This document shows, piece by piece, positions 1-5,471 of a stretch of DNA of 8,721 bases (positions are counted from its first letter, which is position 1; every line of letters starts with the position of its first letter). The stretch is from JAVZIQ01 sp037440545 (GTDB lineage Archaea; Thermoproteota; Bathyarchaeia; Bathyarchaeales; Bathycorpusculaceae). The notes below the pieces were generated by a model. It was given only the letters and a program-made list of their open reading frames with translations. It was not told the origin of the DNA and searched no databases. The position numbers and the translations under genes are program-made. The DNA lies in assembly GCA_037440545.1 (NCBI GenBank), contig JBBITX010000050.1:1-8721 (forward strand), read 5' to 3'.

Positions 1-14
1 AAAGAAGCTTCCCT

Positions 15-87
15 GGGCCGGTAGTTCAGCGGTATGAACGCCCGACTTGCACTCGGGAGGTCGCGGGTTCAAATCCCGCCCGGTCCA
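15..87 (+). tRNA. tRNA-Ala, anticodon TGC (UGC)
   Basis: A complete cloverleaf can be folded by eye. The acceptor stem pairs 15-21 with 80-86, the D stem 24-27 with 36-39, the anticodon stem 41-45 with 53-57 and the T stem 63-67 with 75-79. The T loop is 68-74 and begins TTC. The anticodon loop at 46-52 places TGC at 48-50. The third acceptor pair is G-U, the alanine identity element, which agrees with the anticodon. The discriminator base is A87. Only CC then T follows, so the terminal CCA is not fully encoded and must be added after transcription. No intron is seen. Confidence 0.97.
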
Positions 88-92
88 CCTAA

Positions 93-97
93 TTTTT
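93..97 (+). terminator. T-tract terminator after tRNA-Ala
   Basis: A run of five T lies six bases after the discriminator base of the tRNA. Short oligo-T runs without a hairpin are the usual intrinsic terminators of archaeal RNA polymerase. Confidence 0.5.
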
Positions 98-175
98 AAA
101 GCGAATCCTTAAATATTTAGAGACGCGATGCGGAGCGCTTGAAATTATGAAGATAAAAGTTAAGCACCGAAAATT

Positions 176-185
176 GGTTTAAATT
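176..185 (+). promoter_or_regulatory. possible TATA box ahead of the 232-375 ORF
   Basis: The sequence GGTTTAAATT resembles an archaeal TATA element. A transcript start 25-28 bases on would fall near 207-210, a short distance ahead of the small ORFs at 191 and 232. A second A/T-rich candidate (TTAAATATTTA) lies at 109-119. In DNA this A/T-rich, chance matches are common. Confidence 0.25.
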
Positions 186-231
186 TTGACATGGCAAAAT
201 CATTTACACACAAAACGAGAAGGAAAGAATA

Positions 232-375
232 ATGTTTGAGTCAAGGGCTGAAAGCGAATGCCTAGATTTTAGCAGGGCATTAAGAAGGTATGATGAATGC
301 TTAACAAAAAATCTTAACATAGAAAAGACCTTAATCACCACAAGACTAAACAAACGCAACCACGTACATCATTAA
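232..375 (+). CDS. possible small hypothetical protein (47 aa)
   Basis: This is an open frame from ATG 232 to TAA 373-375, encoding 47 residues that are charged and end in a basic, His-containing tail (NHVHH). I recognise no family. In its favour, a purine-rich AGAAGG lies at 218-223, eight bases before the ATG, and a TATA-like element lies at 176-185. A 13-codon frame from ATG 191 ends in TAA at 230-232 and overlaps this ATG by one base, as in coupled genes. Against it, the protein is short and of low complexity, and its last four bases overlap the end of the MNT gene on the other strand. It may be chance or a decayed gene; the stretch 88-371 holds nothing firmer. Confidence 0.22.
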   Translation: MFESRAESECLDFSRALRRYDECLTKNLNIEKTLITTRLNKRNHVHH

Positions 376-689
376 ACTTTTATAAGGGTGGATCTTTTTT
401 CGTAAAATGCGAATTTTTCAGGAGAGTGCACATGAATCTCAAATGGATCTCTTATTCCCGCTTTCCAAAGTTCCAAATGAACAAGAGCTGGGCGTATTTC
501 AGTAATTACTAGGATATCTATGTCGCTTGAATAGTTGTACCTATTCTCCGCAACCGAGCCGAAAATGAAGATTTCAGCTTTGGGATCAAGCTTGCGAACA
601 GTCTTTTTTATAACATCTAAATGTTCAGCCAGTTTTCTAAAGATTTCCCTTCTTCTATGCGCTGTTTTCACCAAAATGTCATACAACAA
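372..689 (-). CDS. MNT-type minimal nucleotidyltransferase (antitoxin of a HEPN/MNT pair)
   Basis: This 105-residue protein has the nucleotidyltransferase core of the MNT (pol-beta superfamily) group: GS at residues 44-45, then DxD at 56-58, and a third acidic position at E84 in a FEIHV strand. These residues normally hold metal and the nucleotide triphosphate. In characterised HEPN/MNT pairs the MNT partner neutralises the HEPN toxin, in some cases by adding AMP to it; whether that applies here is inference. The start is TTG at 689. AAGGAGAT at 698-705 sits eight bases ahead of it, and no ATG is available in frame. The gene overlaps the end of the HEPN gene by 11 bases, so the two are almost certainly cotranscribed and translationally coupled. 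Its length is normal for a stand-alone MNT protein. Confidence 0.88.
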   Translation of the reverse strand: MLYDILVKTAHRRREIFRKLAEHLDVIKKTVRKLDPKAEIFIFGSVAENRYNYSSDIDILVITEIRPALVHLELWKAGIRDPFEIHVHSPEKFAFYEKRSTLIKV

Positions 690-1071
690 TTTTCATAATC
701 TCCTTAACTGACTTCGCCAGCTTTTCAACTTCCTGCTTAGTGAACTCTCTCATCAAATATCTGGATGTTATATAAGCATCCTCCAGCACACCCAACTCCA
801 GCAAATAATTTTCTAAAACCTGTCTCACACTAAACTTTTTATCTTCTGGAACTAGCTCTGAAAGTATTTCCAAAAGAGCTCTAACACTATGAGTTCTCGG
901 ATAGTCAGCCCCTTCTGCTAAAACCTTCGCCTTCAAAAAAAGCTGCAACGCCTGTTCAAGGCTAAAGGCCGCCAAGTCGTAGAAACCCTTACTCATCTGA
1001 TATTCAGCGGTTTCAAGGAAACCCCTAGACCTTTCAAGCAAACGTTTTTCCTCTTCTCGCCGAGTTGCCAT
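679..1071 (-). CDS. HEPN domain protein (partner of MNT)
   Basis: This 130-residue all-helical protein fits the HEPN family (Pfam HEPN type). The helix around residues 28-50 has the typical Y-D-x-A-A-F-x-x-E-Q-A-x-x-x-x-L-K pattern. PRTHS follows at 58-62, and a SRY motif lies in the late helix at 103-105. HEPN proteins next to MNT genes act as toxins, often RNases, or as nucleotide-binding partners. The RX4-6H motif of RNase-type HEPN toxins such as HepT is not visible, so RNase activity should not be assumed. The start is ATG 1071, with GAAGGG a few bases ahead of it. A TATA-like element at 1102-1114 could drive the pair separately from the small gene upstream. The order HEPN then MNT with overlapping ends is the usual one. 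Confidence 0.88.
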   Translation of the reverse strand: MATRREEEKRLLERSRGFLETAEYQMSKGFYDLAAFSLEQALQLFLKAKVLAEGADYPRTHSVRALLEILSELVPEDKKFSVRQVLENYLLELGVLEDAYITSRYLMREFTKQEVEKLAKSVKEIMKIVV

Positions 1072-1101
1072 ATGACCCTTCTTCCTCTAACAAACTATCA
1101 G

Positions 1102-1114
1102 CTATAAATATTTA
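1102..1114 (-). promoter_or_regulatory. possible TATA box of the HEPN/MNT pair
   Basis: On the minus strand this reads TAAATATTTATAG. A transcript start about 26 bases downstream would fall near 1082, about ten bases ahead of the HEPN ATG. The element lies just after the stop of the 59-residue gene, so the pair may be read both from here and by read-through. Confidence 0.4.
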
Positions 1115-1122
1115 AGAATATA

Positions 1123-1302
1123 TCAACTCCAATAGAATTCAATAAAAAAATAATATTTGCAGCCATAGGAAGTATCTGGCATACCGGCGCAGCTTTTTAG
1201 AAATTCTATTAATGCCTTAAAATCCTTAAGACTTAGTTGATAATTCGACCAAAAAATAATTGCGTAACACTCAGCTTCATTCATCAGAACATACGTTTCC
1301 AT
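1123..1302 (-). CDS. small hypothetical protein (59 aa) upstream of HEPN/MNT
   Basis: I do not recognise this 59-residue protein. It is rich in aromatic and hydrophobic residues, with three cysteines and a YYFFIEFYW-like C-terminus. No domain or clear membrane span stands out. It is probably a real gene because its front end is well formed. A strong TATA element (TTTATAAA, 1346-1353) lies about 45-50 bases before the start. GAGG at 1310-1313 lies seven bases before ATG 1302. A GTG at 1305 is also possible but too close to the SD. It ends 51 bases before the HEPN start on the same strand. It could be an accessory part of the toxin module, a truncated gene, or unrelated. Confidence 0.45.
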   Translation of the reverse strand: METYVLMNEAECYAIIFWSNYQLSLKDFKALIEFLKSCAGMPDTSYGCKYYFFIEFYWS

Positions 1303-1342
1303 CACCTTTCCTCAACGTTTTAAGGATTAATATGTGAACTGG

Positions 1343-1355
1343 CCTTTTATAAAGC
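1343..1355 (-). promoter_or_regulatory. archaeal TATA-box promoter of the 59-residue gene
   Basis: The minus strand reads GCTTTATAAAAGG, a near-ideal archaeal TATA element with a purine-rich BRE-like flank. The expected transcript start is near 1320-1325, giving a leader of about 20 bases that contains the SD at 1310-1313. This is the clearest promoter in the left half of the window. Confidence 0.6.
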
Positions 1356-1397
1356 TTCAAATTAGATTTTAAGCTCTTTTTCAAAGCTTTAAAAGTT

Positions 1398-2363
1398 TTA
1401 AGCTGCTAGGGTTTTGGCTGTTATTCTTACAGCTTGAATGCTGTTGTGTTTAGGTTTCCATCCCTGGGATTTTAGTTTTTCTATGTCTAGGAGCATGTTT
1501 TTAACGTCTCCTATCCAGCCTCTTCCGCCGTCAACTCCGCCTGTGAACTTGTATTGGACATTTTTGAGTTTCATTTCTTTTGTTACCATTTCTGCTATTG
1601 TTCTTACGTCTATTTGGTCTTCTGATCCAACATTGTAGATTTCAACCTGGTTTTTGGCTTTTTCCAAGCCTAAAAGCATGGCTTTTATACAGTCTGTTAT
1701 GTATAGGTAGGATTTTCTCTGGGTTCCGTCTCCCATTATTTCAAGCTGGTTCGGGTTTGCCTTAAGCTTCTTTACAAAGTCGTAGATCACTCCGTGGGAG
1801 CTTCTTGGGCCTACTATGTTGGCAAGTCTGTAGATTACGGCTTTGAAGTTATATGTATAGGCATATGCTGATATGAGGGCTTCACATGCAAGTTTTGAAG
1901 CGCCGTATGTGGATATTGGCTTGAGGGGGGCGTAGTCTTCCGGTGTGGGTATTTTTGCGGCTTCTCCATACACTGTTGATGTTGAAGTGAATATTAGTGT
2001 GGGCTTTGTTTCTTTTTTTCTCAGCACGGTTAATAGGTTATGTGTGGCCTGTATATTCTGTTGGAAGTGCACTTCTGGATCTGTTAAGCCAACTCTGACT
2101 TCTGGGTTTGCTGCCAAATGGAAGACTTTGTCATAGTTTTCTTCAGCTATGGCTTTGATGTCTGATTGGTTTAGGAGGTCTCCCTTGAAGAATTTGAATT
2201 TCGGGTTTTTAAGCCACTTTTCAATGTTTTGTAGGGTTCCTGAAGTTAGATTGTCGAAGACGTGGACTTCGGCTTTTCTCTTCATTAGAGCGTCTACAAG
2301 GTGGCTTCCAATGAAGCCTGCTCCTCCTGTAACCAGAACTTTCCCATACCCTTCAGGTTTCGT
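1398..2363 (-). CDS. NAD-dependent sugar-nucleotide epimerase (GalE-like extended SDR), apparent ACG start
   Basis: This enzyme is an extended short-chain dehydrogenase that interconverts UDP-hexoses in the cytoplasm; UDP-glucose 4-epimerase activity is likely but not certain. Numbered from the ACG codon at 2361-2363, the 321 residues contain TGGAGFIGSH (12-21, NAD binding), the acidic D37 in VFDNLTSG, the TSTSTVYG segment near 126-133, the catalytic pair Y153-x-x-x-K157, and NIVGPRSSHG near 182-191. The first ATG in frame (2285) lies after the NAD-binding loop, so starting there would give a broken Rossmann fold. The frame stays open upstream to a TAA at 2364-2366, with no ATG, GTG or TTG. 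A strong GGAGGA (2371-2376) sits seven bases before the ACG, exactly where an ATG is expected. Either ACG is used or ATG has been miscalled or mutated. Its codons end in A/C more often than those of its paralogue at 5472-6425. Confidence 0.85.
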   Translation of the reverse strand, partial: TKPEGYGKVLVTGGAGFIGSHLVDALMKRKAEVHVFDNLTSGTLQNIEKWLKNPKFKFFKGDLLNQSDIKAIAEENYDKVFHLAANPEVRVGLTDPEVHFQQNIQATHNLLTVLRKKETKPTLIFTSTSTVYGEAAKIPTPEDYAPLKPISTYGASKLACEALISAYAYTYNFKAVIYRLANIVGPRSSHGVIYDFVKKLKANPNQLEIMGDGTQRKSYLYITDCIKAMLLGLEKAKNQVEIYNVGSEDQIDVRTIAEMVTKEMKLKNVQYKFTGGVDGGRGWIGDVKNMLLDIEKLKSQGWKPKHNSIQAVRITAKTLAA

Positions 2364-2370
2364 TTAGGTT

Positions 2371-2376
2371 TCCTCC
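2371..2376 (-). promoter_or_regulatory. SD site that places the epimerase start at ACG 2363
   Basis: The minus strand reads GGAGGA, with seven bases between it and the ACG codon at 2363-2361. No standard start codon occurs in frame between this site and the NAD-binding motif. An out-of-frame ATG about 20 bases further on would encode nothing related. The site therefore supports initiation at, or next to, the ACG. Confidence 0.7.
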
Positions 2377-2415
2377 TTAAGCATGTAGTCTCAATTCATA
2401 GATGCTTGCCGTAAA

Positions 2416-2425
2416 GGTTTTTAAT
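2416..2425 (-). promoter_or_regulatory. possible TATA box of the epimerase gene
   Basis: The minus strand reads GATTAAAAAC. A start about 26 bases on, near 2395, would leave a leader of about 30 bases containing the GGAGGA site. The spacing is reasonable but the element is an imperfect match. Confidence 0.3.
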
Positions 2426-2483
2426 CATCATAGCCATTCTCACTCTTGTTTATTTTGCTGAAAAAGCTTATTAAAGTTCGGGG

Positions 2484-2512
2484 GTGATGCATTAAAATGT
2501 GATGCATTAAAA
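2484..2512. repeat. two direct copies of a 14-bp unit in a divergent promoter region
   Basis: GTGATGCATTAAAA occurs at 2484-2497 and again at 2499-2512, one base apart, giving a 15-bp period. Each copy holds the palindrome ATGCAT. The pair lies between the divergent epimerase and HAD-SEC59 genes, about 40 bases before the TATA candidate of the latter. It could bind a regulator, or be a simple tandem duplication. Confidence 0.7.
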
Positions 2513-2552
2513 ATTGTGTTTTTACATGGTTTGTTGAGGTTTATGGGCGGAA

Positions 2553-2561
2553 TTAAATATA
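2553..2561 (+). promoter_or_regulatory. TATA-box candidate for the HAD-SEC59 gene
   Basis: TTAAATATA matches the archaeal TATA consensus closely. A start about 26 bases on would fall near 2583-2587, giving a leader of about 30 bases that includes GGGAGGT at 2603-2609. Confidence 0.5.
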
Positions 2562-2614
2562 CTTCAGTTATTTAATTAAAATTAGTTGATACTGAAGGCT
2601 TTGGGAGGTCTCTA

Positions 2615-3977
2615 ATGGTTACTTTGCCTGACGAAATTCTAGCTGCGACTGATGTGGTGAGTAAAACAACCGAGAAATCGTCTGCTGAAAATGTCTATAA
2701 CGTTAAAAAGGGGCTGTGTGGTTTGGGTTTGGCTGTTGGCGAATTTAAGTTGGTCGTTTTCGATGTTGAAGGGGTTTTGGTTCCTAAGAATCGCTACCTG
2801 TTATTTGAGGTTTGTAGGGGTTTGGGTTTGCGGCGGTTTTTAAGTGTGGTTTTTTATGGGGTTTTATATGAGGTTGGTTTGGTTTCTTTGAATTTTGCTT
2901 TAGGCAGGGTTTTAAGATTTTTCAGAGGCTTCTGCAAGGAGCGTCTTTTGGAGGTTTTTAGAGGTGTTCCTTTATTGCCTGGCGTTGAGTTAGTTTTTAA
3001 AAGGCTTAAAAGGCTTGGCTTTAAAACTGCTCTGATTNNNNNNNNNNGGGCTTCCAGATTTTGTGGTTTCTGATTTGGCTTTTAGGCTTGGCGTTGACTA
3101 TGCTTATGGTTTTATTTTAGAATACGTGAATGGAGTGGTTACCGGTAGGGTTTCAGGCGATGTTTTAGATAAAGGCGGGAAAGGGTGTGTCTTGAAGAGA
3201 ATTTTAGAAAGGGAGGGCTTAAAGGAGGACAGCTGCGTTGTTGTAGCTGATGACAGAAATAATTTATCTATGATGCTTCCCCACGCTTTGAAAATAGGGT
3301 TTAACCCTGACTTTCTTGTAAGGGTTAAGGCTGATTATGTTGTTACAGGAAGCCTCGAAGAAATCTTATCATTGATAGGAGTTGAAAAACCTAGAGGCCG
3401 AGGATTACCTTCTAGAAATGAGGTTTTAAGAGAAGCCATCCACGCCTGCGGTTTCACTGTGCCCTTCCTACAGGGTTTTTTAGGCTTGTACGGTGTTGTC
3501 TTTCTTATTCTTGTTGTAACTCTTCTTTATTCCTTTTCCATGGTGGCAGTTCTACGAGGGCGAAACGTGCCCTTATTTTCCTCGGTCATTAGGAGGGCGG
3601 CCTCAGCTGGGGAAACTCATGGCTTCGCCTTAGCCCCTGTCTACTTCGCCTTAGGAATTTCAGCGGCAATACTGGTTTTTCCTGGAAATGCTGGAAAAGC
3701 AGCTGTAGCCATATTCGCCTTTGGAGACAGCGCAGCATCGATTTTCGGGAGGTTTGGAAGCATTTTGCTTCCCTTCAATAAGGGTAAAACCTTAGAAGGC
3801 TTCACAGCTGGCCTTTTATTTGGATTTTTAGGAGCCTTGTTTTTCGTTTCGCCTTTGCATGGTTTAGCTGCCGCAGCCCTAGCAATGATTGTTGAATGTT
3901 TACCATCGCCCATAAGCGACAACATAACTGTTCCATTAACAGCTGGAGCCCTTCTAAAATTTGCCCTCGGAAGCTAA
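2615..3977 (+). CDS. HAD-family phosphatase fused to a SEC59-type (dolichol/polyprenol kinase-like) membrane domain; interrupted by N gap
   Basis: One gene is split by the N run at 3038-3047: the frame before it (ATT at 3035-3037) and the frame after it (GGG at 3048) join if the true gap is a multiple of three bases. The first part has a HAD core: DVEG with nucleophile D50 (2762-2764), the motif II strand ending TALI at the gap, a lysine-rich DKGGKG near 3168-3185, and ADDRNN near 3246-3263. The spacing resembles SerB-like HAD phosphatases. From about 3415 to the end comes a multi-span domain of the SEC59/dolichol kinase family: an LREAIH opening, FGDSAASIFGR (3720-3752), KGKTLEG (3780-3800) and a late PISDNITVPL segment (3906-3935). 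These enzymes use CTP to phosphorylate polyprenols. GGGAGGT at 2603-2609 supports ATG 2615. Joining a phosphatase to a lipid kinase is odd; the substrate of each half is unknown. Confidence 0.85.
3038..3047. other. assembly gap (10 N)
   Basis: Ten unknown bases fall inside the HAD domain, just after the motif II strand. Ten is not a multiple of three and shifts the frame, yet both flanks encode contiguous HAD sequence (…KTALI, then GLPDFVV…). The run is probably a fixed-length placeholder, and the true missing length should be a multiple of three. Confidence 0.95.
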
Positions 3978-4079
3978 ACCCGCATTTTATTGAGTAATCC
4001 CATGCTTTGAATGTGGCTTCAAAACTTTAAACTTACATGTTAAACTCTTAGGCATGATGCAGCTTTAAAATGTTTTCAG

Positions 4080-5153
4080 CTAAAGCTTCCGCTTTAGTAT
4101 TTCAACTATTCTGCTTCCAGCCCTTCCATCGCCGTATGGGTTAGCCCAACCGCCACGTCCCATCATGAAACTTGCCTTATCAACTATTTTCTGAGGGTTT
4201 GTTCCTGCTAAAACGTTAGATCCAACATCTATGGTTTCAGGCCTTTCAGTGTTGTATCGCAACGTCACGCATGGAACACCTAAAATGCATGTTTCCTCTT
4301 GAACACCCCCGGAATCCGTGAACACAAGTTTAGCTCCACTTTCAAGCAGGAGAAACCTCAAATAATCCAGTGGCTTCACAATTTCAACGCTGTTAACAAT
4401 TATGCCGAATTTTTTAAGTTGCTTTTTTGCTCTGGGATGAATAGGATATAATACAGGGAGGCCGAACTTCTTGCAAACCCTTTCTAAGCCTTCAATTATT
4501 CCTCTGAAGCGTTTCTCGTTATCTACATTCTCCTGTCTATGGACCGTGGCGAGAAAATAACCGCCCACGTCAACATTAAACTCGCTGAAGACGTCAAACT
4601 TCTTTTTAGCAATTTCCAAGTTTTGATAAACAGCATCCACAATGGTGTTTCCTGTGACAAAAATCTTGTCTTTGTCTACTCCCTCTCCGAGAAGTATTTG
4701 CCTAGCCTTTTCTGTGGGAGCGAAAAGGAAATCGGAACAGTGATCAACCAGAATACGGTTTATTTCTTCAGGCATTTGTCTATCATAGCTCCTCAAACCA
4801 GCCTCAACATGTCCAACTTTCAAGCCAAGCTTAACAGCGGCTAAAGCGCCGGCCAAAACTGTGTTGGTGTCGCCTTCAACCAAAACTACATTTGGCTTTT
4901 CAGCCTGCAACACTTTCTCGACGCCGATAAGCATTTTACCAGTCTGTTCACCGTGGCTTCCGGAACCAACCTTCAAATTATATTTCGCCTGGGGAAGCTC
5001 AAGCTGCTGGAAGAAAACCCCATCCATCTCATGAGAGTAATGCTGACCAGTATGGAGAATGTAATAGTCTAAACCTAAACGTTCACACTCTCGAATAACA
5101 GGGGATAACTTTATGATTTCAGGACGAGTTCCCAAAACAAAAGCAATCTTCAT
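4080..5153 (-). CDS. wecB: UDP-N-acetylglucosamine 2-epimerase, non-hydrolysing
   Basis: This cytoplasmic enzyme converts UDP-GlcNAc to UDP-ManNAc, a precursor of ManNAc-derived sugars in surface glycans. The 357 residues match the WecB family from end to end: GTRPEIIK at 8-15, HTGQHYS at 34-40, VEGDTN with D95, GHVEAGLRS with E117, MPEEINR with E129/E130, TVHRQEN with H205, and FTDSGGVQEE at 278-287. D95, E117, the EE pair and H205 correspond to the catalytic residues known from bacterial WecB. The length is normal. It starts at ATG 5153, two bases after the stop of the TIGR04076-type gene, with AAAGGAAAG just before, so it is translationally coupled as the last gene of a three-gene operon. 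It converges with the HAD-SEC59 gene across a 102-base spacer that shows only short T-rich patches. A WecC-type dehydrogenase to use its product is not in the window. Confidence 0.95.
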   Translation of the reverse strand: MKIAFVLGTRPEIIKLSPVIRECERLGLDYYILHTGQHYSHEMDGVFFQQLELPQAKYNLKVGSGSHGEQTGKMLIGVEKVLQAEKPNVVLVEGDTNTVLAGALAAVKLGLKVGHVEAGLRSYDRQMPEEINRILVDHCSDFLFAPTEKARQILLGEGVDKDKIFVTGNTIVDAVYQNLEIAKKKFDVFSEFNVDVGGYFLATVHRQENVDNEKRFRGIIEGLERVCKKFGLPVLYPIHPRAKKQLKKFGIIVNSVEIVKPLDYLRFLLLESGAKLVFTDSGGVQEETCILGVPCVTLRYNTERPETIDVGSNVLAGTNPQKIVDKASFMMGRGGWANPYGDGRAGSRIVEILKRKL

Positions 5154-5155
5154 AT

Positions 5156-5461
5156 TTACAACTTTCCTTTTTCAACTCGCCTGACCCTGAAAATGACTGT
5201 TCCCCCATGAGTGTAAGGCCTTCCAGGATCAACACATTGTATATATGCGTTTTCTTCATCTTCAGGCTTAGTTAACCCAAGCTCAACAGCGTTCCAGCAT
5301 CTGTCCAAAACAACCACGTAATGAAGAAGCGAAGACAAAGCATGTGTACATAGAGCATCAGTTCTCTTCAAATCAATTTGCGGTCCGTCAAAAACTATTC
5401 TGTCTCCAACCTTATAAACGGGGCAATACCCACGAATTTCACAAACCGTAACCTCTAACAT
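5156..5461 (-). CDS. TIGR04076-type small conserved protein of unknown function
   Basis: This 101-residue soluble protein resembles the TIGR04076 family. It has an opening VTVCEIRGYCPVYKVGD, a central TDALCTHALSSLL with the conserved cysteine C38, then C55, and C76 in a YIQCVDPG segment ahead of a final beta strand. Cysteines at 7, 13, 38, 55 and 76 suggest a metal- or redox-linked role, but no reaction is known to me. It lies between two sugar-nucleotide epimerase genes. Its SD (GAGGTC, 5468-5473) overlaps the stop of the upstream epimerase, and its own stop is two bases before wecB, so all three are one transcript. The context hints at a link to nucleotide-sugar or glycan synthesis, but members of this family also occur in other settings, so this is inference only. 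Confidence 0.8.
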   Translation of the reverse strand: MLEVTVCEIRGYCPVYKVGDRIVFDGPQIDLKRTDALCTHALSSLLHYVVVLDRCWNAVELGLTKPEDEENAYIQCVDPGRPYTHGGTVIFRVRRVEKGKL

Positions 5462-5471
5462 TTTAAAGACC

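Noticed and set aside
2295..2330. DNA similarity to 6358-6395 that might be a repeat
   Set aside because: Both stretches encode the shared VTGGAGFIGSH motif of two paralogous epimerases, so it is not a separate repeat element.
1438..2367. Plus-strand ORFs within the first epimerase (for example at 1438, 1580, 1945 and 2149)
   Set aside because: They lie opposite a clearly conserved gene and translate to low-meaning sequence; the motifs are all on the minus strand.
3641..3925. Minus-strand ORF of 94 codons opposite the SEC59 domain
   Set aside because: Its translation is a Lys/Pro/Ala-rich shadow of the kinase domain, whose motifs are intact on the plus strand.
4539..4844. Plus-strand ORF of 101 codons inside wecB
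   Set aside because: It is antisense to conserved catalytic segments of WecB and has no SD or family resemblance.
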